Below, piece by piece: positions 1 to 11,569 of a stretch of 64,000 nt of DNA. Source of the DNA: Phyllosticta citriasiana (taxonomy: Eukaryota; Ascomycota; Dothideomycetes; Botryosphaeriales; Phyllostictaceae); NCBI GenBank assembly GCA_038021145.1, contig JBBPHT010000010.1:1116001-1180000 (forward strand), given 5' to 3'. Numbering within the stretch: position 1 is the first letter of the stretch; each line of letters starts with the position of its first letter. Made by a program: the position numbers and the translations under genes. The notes beneath the pieces are model-generated. The model saw nothing but the letters and a program-made list of their open reading frames with translations, was not told the origin of the DNA and did not search any database.

Positions 1-1
1 T

Positions 2-3000
2 CGCGGCTATATTCCGCGATTCATAACTAAAGGATTCAAGGCTGGGGCTCGTGATTTGCCGGCTGATTCTGATGAGGACGGCGACTCCAGCTTCACAGAT
101 TCTCCCAGGCCAAAGTCGAAACCAAGGACCAAACCTGCAGCCAGAACTCAGAAGCCCACAGCCAAAACTCCGCTGTTGAAAAGGGCTACAACACATGCTC
201 AGGCCCAACGCGACTCGCAGCAGACTCCTGAAGTGCAGGGCAATATCGAGGTAGAGGTAGAGGTAGAGGATTTCCAGAATCCTTCTCTAACAAAAACATC
301 CCCTTCAACTCCCCGTCGCCCGAAAGTTATTTCATCAAGAGCAACTCCAGAAGCTAGCCCGGCATCCCCTCCAACAATCAACGCTGGAAAGAAATATCGA
401 CTGAAAGCCAAGGCTGAGAAGGCAGCCCCTATCGAACTGTGGGAGGAAGGGAAAAGAGCCATGGGCCTTGGACTTGACGACCCTTTCCCAGTATCAGACA
501 AATCCACCGTCGATCAAGATCCCGTCACAGCGGATGCATCTCTTGGCACGACCAATGCAATCACCGCAGGCGATGACACAGAATCTCCAGCCGGTAATGA
601 AACGCAAGAGGCTCAAGATGGACCAAAGTTGACCGGTCGCCAACGCCATAGGCTTCGCCTTGAAGCCGAAAAGACGAGACAGGCAGGAGAGGCCAAGAGG
701 CGTGAGCGGGAGCTTGAAATCATGGGCATTGATTCATTTGCCATCGCCGAAAGAGCTGAAATCATCCTGCGGAGAATGATCAATGAAGAAGAGCAGTCGT
801 TGCATGCAGCAGGTAACATGTCTCAGCCTGGGTTGTACATCAACCCGCCTGGATCACAGAAGCCCCGGGATCCGCTGAAAAGAGGTCGGCCCAAAAAGGC
901 ATTGGTGGCCGTAATCGTGCTTCCTGCCCTGAGACACGTCGAACTGAGCTCATCTGAATTTACAAGAAAAGTCGCAGCAGCAGGAGCCAGGGCTCCGATG
1001 TTGGCAAAGGGATCTGCTGAGGATTCCCCTCCTCCCAGTCCTCGGCCACATCAATCGTCTAAAAGGCCAAGGTTGTACACTCCCGCTGAAGTTTGTGGTG
1101 GTGGCACAGCCTCGCAGGAAGGAGTCGGAGGTGCTGAGAACGCTGAGAAGGTGTCGTCTGGTGAGCCCTCAGTAATGATTGAGAATCACAGCAACAGCGT
1201 GGCCTCAGGTGTCAACGACCAAGGGGTTCACTCTACCTCGGCCACGGTCGGTGCTTCGCAACCTAGCACGTCTCTTCATCAAGAGCTGCCACCTATCTTT
1301 CCGCTTCTCGACGAAATGTCTTCCAACGCTCCTCAACAGTTGCCATCAGCATATGAGAAGCTTTCTACCGTGCCCATGAACACAGGAGTGTCCAGTCCAT
1401 CAAAAGAGGCCGGTACTGTAGCAAATAACATACCGGCTACCAAGAAAAGAGGAAGACCTAGGAAGAACCCCGAAGCTACCGCTCGCCCTCGAAAATCAGC
1501 AAAGATATCCAAGGACGATACTCCAGCGCAGACAGTCTCAAATGATGTGTCCAGTCATATGACATCGCCAGACGCTGCAAACCCTGCCGATATCGACCAA
1601 GGAACAAGTCCCCCTTCCACGACAGATGCGCCTTGCTCTTCGGAGCAACGAAAGCCTAGCCAGCCTCAACCGCCTGCTGCTCCTGTGCGGCAAAACCAAA
1701 CTGCTCTCGAGAGGTATTTCAACCGCGAAAACCCCAAGGCTGTTCCTTATCAAAGCCCCTATTCCATGCCAGAAAGAGGTGCCCCGCGCCACCAGGGCCT
1801 TTACGATTCTTTGAGACCCAGTTCATCTGGTGCCCAGCGTGGTTACAAGAGTCCATATGCAAAAACAGGTACTCCAACGGCAATTACATCAAAGATTACA
1901 CCACGTCAGGCGCCTGATCCGGCTCAACCAACTGCTAAGCCGCGATCTGGTGAGTCATCTGGGCACGGGCAAGACGCGACTGCCTGTGCACGAGATGAAG
2001 ACCAAAGAACGCCTCCAAGCTCAGCACGGGAATCCCAGTCTGCTCAAGCGCCTCAAGACACCGCGGATAGTAACAATGAAAATTCACGTGAGGGAGCAGC
2101 TCAGGAATCTGAAGACTCTCAAATCAGATTGCAAAATGTTTCCGACCCGTCTCTTGGAACGCCTGGCCAAAAAGAGAGTCGTGACGGTGTGCCTCAGAAC
2201 GCGATTCGGATGCAAGACTCCCAGGTGGCTCAGGGGAATGGAGAGGCCCAAGATCGACCAGAAGGACCACTAGGATTGAAAGATGAGCAGCACAATGCCA
2301 CAGCGTTGGCTCAAGCTTCCGAGCCTATTCTTGAAGAGCCATCGCCCATCGAGCAGGAGCCGAAATGGACAGGACCAACTCTTCGCAAAGGCAAGGAACG
2401 TGCGACTAACGAGCCGTTCATAAACCCCAATCCTTCAGAGGTACCGATCAAACACAAAAAAGGCAAGTGGCAACAGGGGCGAAAACAGGGCGTCAAGCTC
2501 GGCAGTGGGGGCATCTTGAACTACAACCGTTCCAAACTTCTCTGCGACATCCTTGAGAAGTGCAACGGTGTCTTTCCTGGAGATTTTGAGATTCAAAGGC
2601 CATTCATTGGACTTTGGAAAAAGGAGCACGGGTCTGATAGGCTCGTGGATCGCGACACAGTCAAAAGGACGATCAAAAACGCCATTGATACTGGCAAAGT
2701 CAGAAGACTTACTTACACCTTCAAGGACAAGAAAGGAGCGATGGTATCCCGTCACATTCTCACGCTGCCACACATTGATCCCAAGTCTCCTCTTGTTCTC
2801 GAGACGCAGCGCAAGGTCATTGAGGCAATGCCACGCGTCTATTGGCCGCCGGAAATGAAGCACTATGAAGACGAGTTGGGCAATTCCTGGTATGGCGAGC
2901 GCTACGAGAGGGAGACAGAACTCACTGTGCAGCGCGAAAGCCTCCCAAAGTGGATTCGTGAGACTCAGTTGCGCTCTGCAGAAGACCACAAGAGACGGGA

Positions 3001-5815
3001 GGCCTACCTAAAGCGTGGTCTGCAGAAAGGACCAAGAGCAGGCCCCAGATCGACCAGGTCTACTCGTGGCCGACCAAGGGGTAGCGCTCTCCGTGGCCGT
3101 GCTACTGGCCGCATGCGCCTGGCAGGTCTGCCTCGCCCTCGCTCTGGATCGGATGCTGAGATCCAACCTTGGTCAGCAATTGAAACGAGCTTGCACAACC
3201 GTCCTGGCTCAGCATATGGACTTCCCGAAATGTCCGAGCTGCCTCAATTCTTGCCCGCAGAGAGAAGGGGTTCCTTTTCGACTTTTCAGACCGACAACTT
3301 TGTGTTTGAAGATCCCACTACGTACAGTGAGGTCACAGATAGTGATTATGAAAGTGTCCTCATGTCAAGGCCTGGTACTCCCAGATACCCTAGGAGAACC
3401 CGTCGAGGATCAATTTTCTCCATTGCTTCATCTGTCGCGCCGTCCCCCAGGGGTCGTCGATCCAAGGATTCTTGGGACACATCATTCACTGGCTCTGCTT
3501 CTTCAAGTCGACACAGCTCCCTTGCCAGAACAGAACCAGAAATCCACACTCGACTAGGAACGCCCGTCATTGAGAGCTCCCTCCAAAGGTCAAAATCTGC
3601 GCATGAGACCGGCAAATGGCACCACACTGGTCCGGAGACCTACGATCCAGAATGGGAGATACAACAGTTGGCTACCCTCACCGATCCTGATCAAAGATTC
3701 TACTGTGGTAGTGGGACCTTTTCTACCGAGTACTTTGTCACACGGAACGCGAGGTTGTCGCTTTGGACGCATCGTGTTGAGCGCGTGGACTATCAGCGCT
3801 TGTTCGAAAATTTGATGCCACGGTCTCTAGCCGAGCTTAAACAAAGGAGCAAGATGAAGGGCAAGGAGCGCGACCATAGCCGCCGGGAGAACCCTTACTG
3901 GAGCATGTTTGACCGCGAGACTCTCGAAATTCAGAATTGGGAAAAGTCGTTGAGACTCGGGGACCGAGATCCAGTATTGGCCAATCATCGTGTCAAGGAG
4001 CCTCACTTTATTAATCACAACTTCTATGGGGAGCATATTAGTCCTGATTTTGACATGAGCTCGACACCGCTTTTCGATGACCACTGGAGCGAGTACTACA
4101 CCATCTCTGAGCCGCCTCCATTGGATCCTCCATTCGACGTGGAAGACGATGACGATGCGCCTGGCATGTCTATCACTGTTGGGCCTCCACCGGCGAAGCG
4201 TTTCAGGCGAAAGACGGTCGTCAACACGCCCGACACTCGACCTAATCGTCCTCTGGTGAAAAAGAAGGTCGTTCTCGGCACCTCAAATCGCAATCCTTTT
4301 GCGGACCCGAACTGCGTCATCACAACCGCAGATACCAAGAAGTTGTTGTATGCAATGGTCGTGGTTCAATCTCTCGTTGGAGGATTGGACAATACCACCA
4401 GTTGGGATGTCATTCGAAGAGTTTTTGACATGCATCCACACTGGGATTTGCCCGCTTTCCGCAATCGTTGGACCTGGTTGAAAACTCACTGTGCCCAAGT
4501 CTTGGACAAGCTTTTTGACGATTTCCAGAAAGCCTTTCTGCTCGCCTATGAGTGCGGCGACGTACCGCCGCTGAATTACGACAAACCAGATGACTACGAT
4601 TGGTCATTCATTGTCGAGTGGACCATGCAGAACATATCCGTCAAGCCACCTCGGGAGCTTGATCCAAACTCTGAGCTACCTGCGTCGCGCGAGGCGTTGG
4701 ATGCAAAATTCATCATCGAAGAGAATATAGACCGGGTGGACCCACCAAGAGAGACATTGTTCAACGAAGCTACTCTCGCAGCCAGACGCAAAGAGCTCTA
4801 CAATGAGTACTCGTTCTACATCTCGCTGACGTCCATCAACAAACCTGTGTCCAAAACGAAACGCAAAGGCTTCGCGGAAGCTGTGATCGAGAAGGCAAAA
4901 AGCTGGGTGCGCGCCACAATTGTGGCACCAGACCACATGTTCAATGCGGCAGCTGCAAAGGAAAAGTTGAGTCGTCTGAACGCCAAGCTCATCGAAAAGG
5001 CTACGAATGAGTTGGCAGCGACCAAGTGGTTCCGCAATGAGTACAAAGGTCGCGGTAATAGACCCGGCCGCCAGTATGGCGTGGACAAGAACTTTCCCAA
5101 GGCATTTGAGCGCCAGCTCCAAGCACCGCATCTCATCGATGCAATGCGCTTCAAAATCGAACTTGATACCGCCTTTTCCAGTGGCGCAGAAGCTTATTCC
5201 ATCCGCACGGCTGCCAACGAGGGCAAGGTTCTCGCCACCATCAATCTTCTAAACAGCGGACACATCAAAGTCATTCCGAGGCTCCCACAGGTCAATCATA
5301 CTGTTGGCGCCCCGTTTCCGCGCCTGACCAAATTTGGATTCACAGAAGGTCACTACAAGACGGTGCAAATGGACCGCACTAGGATGCATTGGGAGATGGA
5401 CATTGTGCCCACTGAGCATTACATCTTTGGCAACCCACTGCTCCACATCAAGAAAATCGAGGCTCTGCCGCAAAAGCCTCCGCTGCCTCCACAAGGCTCT
5501 TCATTTGAGGACTGGATCCCGCTTTGGTACGACATTCAGCTATCCCCGATCCGCGAATGGTGGTGCCGAACCGTGGCCGGTGTGCTGCACGTCATTTTTG
5601 GACGGCCGGGAATTGGCGCCAAGGGCATCAGAAAGGCGTTGAAGGAAGCAATTGGCGAGTGGGAGCTTGAACTCTGCTTGGCAGGATTGAGGGAGATTGG
5701 GGCCATCGAAGAGATGCGGTTGGGATTGGAAGAAGAAGAGGCGACGAGGGGGTGGCGATTAGGCGAGTGGTGGTGGTGTTGCTTGGGAACGGAAGCGATG
5801 GTGCAGGCAGCCTGA
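2..5815 (+). CDS. TFC3: TFIIIC largest (B-block-binding) subunit, Tfc3-like; 5' end outside the window
   Basis: This is the DNA-binding subunit of TFIIIC, which recognises the B-block of tRNA genes and recruits TFIIIB and RNA polymerase III in the nucleus. The frame is open to the left edge (codons from base 2, with no ATG before an in-window TTG at 56), so the N-terminal B-block domain lies upstream. The visible part is 1937 residues with no intron. It has a long low-complexity Ser/Pro/Gln-rich region, AT-hook-like motifs near residues 293 (KRGRPKK) and 481 (KKRGRPRK), and an RGRPRG stretch near 1021. An extended winged-helix segment starts near residue 838, and a conserved C-terminal block covers about 1440-1900. 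The call rests on the winged-helix block and the overall architecture of the family; low-complexity regions of this length are usual in filamentous fungi. The stop is TGA at 5813-5815. Confidence 0.85.
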   Translation, partial: RGYIPRFITKGFKAGARDLPADSDEDGDSSFTDSPRPKSKPRTKPAARTQKPTAKTPLLKRATTHAQAQRDSQQTPEVQGNIEVEVEVEDFQNPSLTKTSPSTPRRPKVISSRATPEASPASPPTINAGKKYRLKAKAEKAAPIELWEEGKRAMGLGLDDPFPVSDKSTVDQDPVTADASLGTTNAITAGDDTESPAGNETQEAQDGPKLTGRQRHRLRLEAEKTRQAGEAKRRERELEIMGIDSFAIAERAEIILRRMINEEEQSLHAAGNMSQPGLYINPPGSQKPRDPLKRGRPKKALVAVIVLPALRHVELSSSEFTRKVAAAGARAPMLAKGSAEDSPPPSPRPHQSSKRPRLYTPAEVCGGGTASQEGVGGAENAEKVSSGEPSVMIENHSNSVASGVNDQGVHSTSATVGASQPSTSLHQELPPIFPLLDEMSSNAPQQLPSAYEKLSTVPMNTGVSSPSKEAGTVANNIPATKKRGRPRKNPEATARPRKSAKISKDDTPAQTVSNDVSSHMTSPDAANPADIDQGTSPPSTTDAPCSSEQRKPSQPQPPAAPVRQNQTALERYFNRENPKAVPYQSPYSMPERGAPRHQGLYDSLRPSSSGAQRGYKSPYAKTGTPTAITSKITPRQAPDPAQPTAKPRSGESSGHGQDATACARDEDQRTPPSSARESQSAQAPQDTADSNNENSREGAAQESEDSQIRLQNVSDPSLGTPGQKESRDGVPQNAIRMQDSQVAQGNGEAQDRPEGPLGLKDEQHNATALAQASEPILEEPSPIEQEPKWTGPTLRKGKERATNEPFINPNPSEVPIKHKKGKWQQGRKQGVKLGSGGILNYNRSKLLCDILEKCNGVFPGDFEIQRPFIGLWKKEHGSDRLVDRDTVKRTIKNAIDTGKVRRLTYTFKDKKGAMVSRHILTLPHIDPKSPLVLETQRKVIEAMPRVYWPPEMKHYEDELGNSWYGERYERETELTVQRESLPKWIRETQLRSAEDHKRREAYLKRGLQKGPRAGPRSTRSTRGRPRGSALRGRATGRMRLAGLPRPRSGSDAEIQPWSAIETSLHNRPGSAYGLPEMSELPQFLPAERRGSFSTFQTDNFVFEDPTTYSEVTDSDYESVLMSRPGTPRYPRRTRRGSIFSIASSVAPSPRGRRSKDSWDTSFTGSASSSRHSSLARTEPEIHTRLGTPVIESSLQRSKSAHETGKWHHTGPETYDPEWEIQQLATLTDPDQRFYCGSGTFSTEYFVTRNARLSLWTHRVERVDYQRLFENLMPRSLAELKQRSKMKGKERDHSRRENPYWSMFDRETLEIQNWEKSLRLGDRDPVLANHRVKEPHFINHNFYGEHISPDFDMSSTPLFDDHWSEYYTISEPPPLDPPFDVEDDDDAPGMSITVGPPPAKRFRRKTVVNTPDTRPNRPLVKKKVVLGTSNRNPFADPNCVITTADTKKLLYAMVVVQSLVGGLDNTTSWDVIRRVFDMHPHWDLPAFRNRWTWLKTHCAQVLDKLFDDFQKAFLLAYECGDVPPLNYDKPDDYDWSFIVEWTMQNISVKPPRELDPNSELPASREALDAKFIIEENIDRVDPPRETLFNEATLAARRKELYNEYSFYISLTSINKPVSKTKRKGFAEAVIEKAKSWVRATIVAPDHMFNAAAAKEKLSRLNAKLIEKATNELAATKWFRNEYKGRGNRPGRQYGVDKNFPKAFERQLQAPHLIDAMRFKIELDTAFSSGAEAYSIRTAANEGKVLATINLLNSGHIKVIPRLPQVNHTVGAPFPRLTKFGFTEGHYKTVQMDRTRMHWEMDIVPTEHYIFGNPLLHIKKIEALPQKPPLPPQGSSFEDWIPLWYDIQLSPIREWWCRTVAGVLHVIFGRPGIGAKGIRKALKEAIGEWELELCLAGLREIGAIEEMRLGLEEEEATRGWRLGEWWWCCLGTEAMVQAA

Positions 5816-6286
5816 GGACGAGGCAAGGCGCTGTTGGCGCAGGGGTGGCATGAAAAAGTCTCCAGGTGTTTGTCTGAAAGCAGTCATTTGGTGGTATTCT
5901 TGGGGTGGTATTTTGAGTTGGGTGATCAGTCACTTGACGAAAGGCTTTGAATTAGGTTGGCATTGATTTTGATACGCTCTCGGTATGAGCGCTTAAAACC
6001 AATCAAGTTTTGAGGGTTCATTGTGCAACAATATTCTTTTCAACGACTCAAAGCAGAAGCAGGTTGTCGGTATTGGAGAGACGATCGGAAAATGCGTGAA
6101 TAGCCGAGCGGACCGCGCCCAGGGGCGGTTTCCCGGGGGCGGAGCGTGGAGCGGAATGCATCCGTGCTTTGCGGGGATCCGAAGGTTGTGCAGGGAGGGC
6201 CGACCAGCTAATTGTCAGTCCTCCCTCCCTGACCTCTTGCCCTCCAAAAAGCATCCATCCTCACAATCAAAGCAAGGCACTTGACT
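5816..6286. other. Intergenic: TFC3 3' end and acetoacetyl-CoA synthetase promoter
   Basis: Tandem genes on the plus strand flank this 471-bp gap. A CCAAT pentamer lies at about 5999-6003. The last 60 bases before the ATG at 6287 are rich in C and T, as is common in fungal leaders. I see no other gene. Confidence 0.5.
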
Positions 6287-8542
6287 ATGGCAATCAACCT
6301 TGAAAATGGCGCCAATGGCATGGAAACAGCGCCTCGCAAGCTTTGGACCCATCCTGCACCGCAGACGACCAAAATGTGGGATTTTTTGCAGCGCATCAAC
6401 AAAACGCATGGTCTGCATCTCCAATCGTACAAAGAGCTGCATCATTGGAGCATAGAAAACATTGCCGAATTCTGGGCTGCAATCTGGGACTATGTTGGCA
6501 TCAGGGTGTCTCAGCCCTACCACGAGGTGCGTTGTGCTTCCCTCCCCATTTCCGTGGCGTGCCCCAATCGTTTCGTCGTTTTTGGGGGGTTCCAATTGCT
6601 CATGCATCACGCCAGGTTGTCGAGGACACGACGAGAATGTTCCCCCGACCAGCATGGTTTGGTGGGGCCAAGCTCAACTTCGCAGAGAATTTGCTTTTTC
6701 CTGCTGGCGTCGAGGTTGACCCGAATGGCGTCGCCGTGATTGCGGCCACGGAGACCACGAGGGAGAATGTCACCTGGAAAGAGCTGAGAGATCGCGTCAA
6801 GGAGTGTCAGGCTGGCATGATTGCCGTGGGGCTGAAGGAGGGTGACAGAGTTGCTGGATATGTCGCTAACCATACTAATGCTCTGGTGGCCATGCTGGCC
6901 GCTACGTCTCTTGGAGCCATTTGGACTGCAGTCTCCCCTGATACGGGCGTCCATGCCGTGGTCGAGCGTCTGCGGCAAATTGAGCCTGTGTTATTGTTCT
7001 CGGACAATGCGTCTTACTACAATGGCAAGAGCCATCCCGTGCTCCCCAAGCTGAGCGAGATTGTCGAATCTCTTCCCAGTCTGCGCAGTGTCGTTGTCCT
7101 GCCGACTGTGCCTTGGGTGCCAGTCAACCTATCATCGTTCAAGTCCACTGCAATAGTATTCGAATACTCCTCGTTCGTTGCTTTGACCAGTTCCCCGCAC
7201 TCTGAGCTCGCTTTTGCTCAGCTGCCTCCAGACCACCCTGTCTATATCCTATACAGCAGCGGCACTACAGGAGCACCGAAATGCATCGTCCATGGGGCCA
7301 TTGGAACCTTGATCCAGCACAAGAAGGAACACATCCTCCACTGTTCAATCGGCAGCAGTTCCCGCCTCTTTTACTTTACAACGTGCACTTGGATGATGTG
7401 GCACTGGCTGGTGTCTGGTCTCGCAAGCGGTGCAACGCTCGTCCTCTACGACGGATCGCCTTTCCGCTACGTCGACTCGTCATCTTCAGCAACTGCCGGC
7501 GAAGCAACACCTTCGGTAGCTGATGATCTCGCCATGCCGCGCCTTGTCGAGGAACTTCGAATCACGCACTTTGGGACCTCAGCAAAATATCTCTCTGTGC
7601 TCGAGCAAAAGGGACTTTCTCCGCTTTCAACCCTTTCACTTTCGAATCTTACCGCAATATACAGTACCGGCTCCCCCTTGGCTCCCTCCGCCTTCTCCTA
7701 TGTTTACTCAGCCTTTCCTCCCATAAATTTGGGCAGCATCACAGGAGGCACGGACATCATCTCGCTTTTCGGAGCGCCGAGCCCGCTCTCTCCCGTCTAC
7801 GCCGGCGAAATCCAGCAAGCAGGCCTGGGCATGGCGATCCGCGCATGGGACTGGCAAGGACACGACGTAACAGACAGAGGCGAGGCAGGCGACCTCGTCT
7901 GCGTCAAGCCGTTCCCCTGCCAGCCCGTCAGCTTCTGGGGCCCGACGGGCGAGCAAAAGTACCGCAGCAGCTATTTCGACAAGTTCTGCGCGCCGGACAG
8001 CAACGGTCTGCAGCCAGTGTGGCACCACGGTGACTTTGTGCGCTTCAATCCGGCGACGGGCGGGCTCGTCATGCTGGGCCGCAGCGACGGCATTCTCAAG
8101 CCGGCGGGCGTTCGGTTTGGCAGCGCCGAGATCTACAACGTCGTGCTTGCGCACTTTGCCGCCGAAGTCGCCGACGCGTTGTGTGTGGGCCGCCGCCGCG
8201 AGGAGGACCTCGATGAGACGGTCGTGCTGTTCCTCAAAATGGCTGATGGCAAGACGTGTACGCAGGACTTGGTCGACAGCATCAAGACCACGATCAGAAA
8301 ACAGTTGAGTGCTAGGCATGTCCCAGGCGTCGTTGACGAGTGTTTTGAGATTCCCGTGACGACAAACGGGAAGAAGTGAGTGTTTATCTTCGGGGTTCCC
8401 CTCTAAGCTTGTGCTAACTTGCGTCACTAGGGTCGAGGGAGCTGTCAAGCAGATTCTCTGCGGTCTGAATGTGAAGACGTCGGCTTCAGTTGCCAATGCC
8501 GAATGCTTGGAGTGGTATCGTGAATGGGCAAAGACGCACTGA
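6287..8542 (+). CDS. Acetoacetyl-CoA synthetase (AMP-forming)
   Basis: This enzyme joins acetoacetate, ATP and CoA to give acetoacetyl-CoA in the cytosol, feeding sterol/isoprenoid synthesis or ketone-body use. Exons are 6287-6526, 6616-8375 and 8431-8542. The introns are 89 and 55 nt, the second with a clear GCTAACT branch site. The product is 703 residues, close to the family length of about 650-690. Seen: an N-terminal ACAS-type domain, the P-loop-like motif YSSGTTGAPK near residue 293, and the hinge and C-terminal signature (GRSDGILKPAGVRFG) near residue 570. The GVRFG/EIY wording and the tail ending in a Trp-rich EWYREWAK segment fit acetoacetyl-CoA rather than acetyl-CoA synthetase. The start was chosen at the ATG at 6287, six bases after an in-frame TTG. 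It is tandem with TFC3 and RIB1 without functional linkage. Confidence 0.9.
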
Positions 8543-9325
8543 GGTCGTGCGTTACTTGTCTTGTCCTGGTTGCATTTTATCTGTTTGCATCGCCTTGTGT
8601 ATATTGCCCTTTTCTGTTCACTGTGCATCGCTTGCATTAGATTGGGCATGAGCAATCTTGCCACGGCTCTTCCAGCCGGACCATTCTTGCGCCATTCTCG
8701 CAGCTCACTGACAGTGATCTGACCTTGCGGAGTGGCCGACCGGGATGACTGCACCTGTTCTTCGACCCGCAGACGTCAATACAATCATAATCTGCAGCGT
8801 GACGACTGAATAGACGCGGATTGGGACAAGTGCTGATCCTGCCCGCCCTGTTGTGGTCACATGGGGCTAGACGACGCGCTGCGCGTGAGCGACGACTGCT
8901 CAAAGTTTACAAACCCCGGCGATGATGGCTGAGGCATTTCGTCGAATTGGTACCTGGACATAGGGCTGAGCATGGGTTTGGCGATGGTGTTGAGAGCATC
9001 GGATCTGGAAGACGGTGGGAAAAGCCACCCAGTCGGCAACGGATGACGGCTGCTTACAGAGCATCAAGCGAGGCGCGTGCCCACGTCCCGTCGCCGAGGT
9101 CTCTCCAAGGAAGGACGAGGACTACTCGGACCGCCGCTTGATCGCGTCAGCAGTCAACCCACTTCCGACTCCTTCTTCCTCTCCACGCCATCATGTACAT
9201 ATTCCCCATTGGCCCCTCCCGTCTTCCCAACCTCATCTTGCTGTGATCCGACACCTCTCAAACCCGCCCGTCTTCACACCTCGACGACCCTGAGCCCCAC
9301 CATCGCCGTCCTCACCACCGCCACA
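8543..9325. other. Intergenic: between acetoacetyl-CoA synthetase and RIB1
   Basis: A gap of 783 bp between tandem plus-strand genes. The last 200 bases (about 9150-9325) are C/T-rich with many CCNCC triplets, which suits a 5' leader and promoter for RIB1. An open frame runs upstream in phase with RIB1 to 9077, but it has no ATG before 9326 and its residues look like translated leader. No other gene seen. Confidence 0.5.
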
Positions 9326-10544
9326 ATGTCGCAAGACTTGCCGGCACACGCCTCTCCCGCCTTCACTCCCGACCAAGCTACACCGCGAGGCTTTCCTGAG
9401 CGCCCGCAGCCGCCTACCCGCAACATTTCAGAGCTGCGCCTCGACTCGGACGAGCTGTACGCTCTGGACGCCGCCACGTCGACATCTGACTCCCGCCATG
9501 GCGAACAAGTCTCGCAGCTTCCCTCCATCATATCGCCCGCCTTCACTCCGCCAGCGACACCGGGGCGCCTTTTTCCCGCCGTCGAAAGTGGCGCACAATC
9601 CGTGCCAGTTGAAGGCAGGACCGAAGGCCGTAGTGGCGGGCCGTCCTCCGAAAAGCCGAAGCTGGTCGAAAAGCTGCCGCACGTCGAATGCATCGTGCGG
9701 GCCCGCATACCGACGACGACGGGCCAGGAAATGTTCCTGCACGTCTACCACAACGACCTGGATTCGAAAGAGCATTTGGCCATTGTCTTTGGAAACCGCA
9801 TCCGGTCGCGGTCGTTGGATGCGCCGCGGCCCGGCGAGAGCGAGCGCGACCGCATGATCCGCGGCGCCTACGTCGGCCGGCTCTACCCGGGCCGAACCAG
9901 CAGTCGCATTGAGCAGATCAAGCGGGAGGAGGGCGTTGCGGCGGGCGCTGCTTCAGAACAGGAGCGAGCGTCTGAAGAGATACCGCCGCTCGTGCGCATA
10001 CATTCCGAGTGCTACACGGGCGAGACGGTGTGGAGCGCACGGTGCGACTGCGGCGAGCAGCTGGACGAAGCCGCGCGCCTCATGTCGCTGCCCGAGAGCG
10101 GCGGCGGCGTCATCATATACCTGCGCCAGGAGGGCCGCGGCATTGGACTGGCCGAGAAGCTCAAGGCGTACAACCTGCAAGACTTGGGCAACGACACTTA
10201 CGAGGCCAATCTGCTGTTGCGGCATCCGGCCGATGCGCGGAGCTATGGTCTGGCGACGGCCATGCTCGTGGACCTGGACCTGGGCGGTGAGCAGGGCATC
10301 CGGCTGCTGACCAACAACCCGGACAAGGTGCGCGCCATCGAGGGCCCCAACCGCGAGGTCGTGGTCCAGGAGCGTGTGGCCATGGTGCCCCTGGCGTGGA
10401 AGATGGGCCAAAAAGGCAGTGAAGAGGTGGAAAAGTACCTCTCGACAAAGGTGCGTGTCAACAGCTTCTTTCTCAAATCGTTCAACGATAGATTAACACT
10501 TCCGATAGATCGAAAAGTTCAAGCACATGCTCAGCCCAGACTAG
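9326..10544 (+). CDS. RIB1: GTP cyclohydrolase II (riboflavin synthesis)
   Basis: It catalyses the first step of riboflavin synthesis: GTP to 2,5-diamino-6-ribosylamino-pyrimidinone phosphate, formate and pyrophosphate. Exons are 9326-10450 and 10509-10544, with a 58-nt intron. The last exon supplies only 11 residues (IEKFKHMLSPD), which complete the conserved C-terminus. The product is 386 residues. The zinc site is visible as Cys229, Cys240 and Cys242 in a SEC-x10-CDC arrangement. The catalytic/GTP-binding segment LRQEGRGIGL lies near residue 268, and the TNNPDK motif near residue 331. The first 120 residues are Pro/Ser-rich and fungus-specific, probably disordered. Without splicing, the frame runs on into the 3' untranslated region to 10966, so the intron decides the end. 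The gene is convergent with the reductase gene downstream. Confidence 0.93.
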
Positions 10545-11569
10545 GGTTGCGGCATGGCAGAAAATCAAAACGTCGACACGGTCAGACGGAAAAAAAAAGT
10601 CGGCTCAACAGAACTGGCTTTATATTTTGCATCTCTTGGCAGCAGCAGCGGAAGCAGCAGCAGAAGCAGCAGATGATGATGATAATCGTCACGCACGTAC
10701 GCACGCACGTCCATTTGAAAAAGCATACGGGCTCGGCGCAGGCAGAGTGTTTTTCTTTTTCTCCTTCCCATGTTCTCTTTCCTAATCTTGTTGATCTTTT
10801 ACCACAAAGACGCGCGGAACAGCGAGCGGGTTGGGTTGCGTTGCGTTGTGTGGCTTCCCAGCCGAGAAGAAGAAGAGGAAGAAGCGACGGCGCTGGCAAC
10901 AGCAGCAGTGGCAGCAGCAACGCCCAGGGCGAGTGGCTTTATTCAGTTTTGATGGTTAGCGGGTAACAAACGAGCCCAAGGGTTTTTGAGGAGGGGTGTC
11001 GAGTGACGACGTGGACGTACGCAGACGCAAAATGCAACTGGCGTTGTTGCGCGTCGGGATTGGAGCAAGGCGTAGTCGACACGGCAGCAGCGGACAATGG
11101 CAGCAGCGAGCAAAGGAGAACGAACAAACAGTGAAACCAAAGCAGTCGGTACTTGTTTTGCGTGTTATCTGGGTTGCGAGCCCTCAAGCCTTGAATGACC
11201 CCTGAATCCACTCACTGCCTCTTATGTTCCCCGACTCTTTAAGATCGGAGGCAAACTTCTCCAGCGACATCGTTCCGGAATCTGCCAACAATCTATGGCC
11301 ATTGGGCTCATCGTCATCGACACTTCAGTGGATCGTTTAAAGGACAGCGAGAAGCTGAAGTTTACAATTCATTTTCTACCCACAAGGAAGGCTCCAGACT
11401 CCACATCTAAACCCGATAACTCCGCTTCCAATCAATCGATTCAGTCTGAACAAGAAGATCCCACAACAAAGCCCCACAAGTCTATCCCAAGATGAATCAC
11501 GCGGAGGGGGCAAGACAGCTATAGTTGCTAGCTCGCTAGCCGCATCGCCGTGTAGGTAGCATCAGAACA
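10545..11569. other. Convergent intergenic region with CAG/GAT-type triplet runs
   Basis: This 1025-bp region holds the 3' ends of RIB1 (plus) and of the A-T-R reductase (minus). Imperfect CAG/GAT triplet runs cover about 10637-10685, and a second GCAGCAG-rich patch lies near 10900-10925. I see no gene with recognisable homology; the small frames here are repeat-derived. Confidence 0.5.

Noticed and set aside
4676..5131. Minus-strand frames within TFC3
   Set aside because: Shadows of the plus-strand coding sequence, which has clear conserved domains.
9077..9325. Upstream extension of the RIB1 frame as extra coding sequence
   Set aside because: It starts at GTG, has no ATG, and its residues look like translated C/T-rich leader; the ATG at 9326 is followed by typical sequence.
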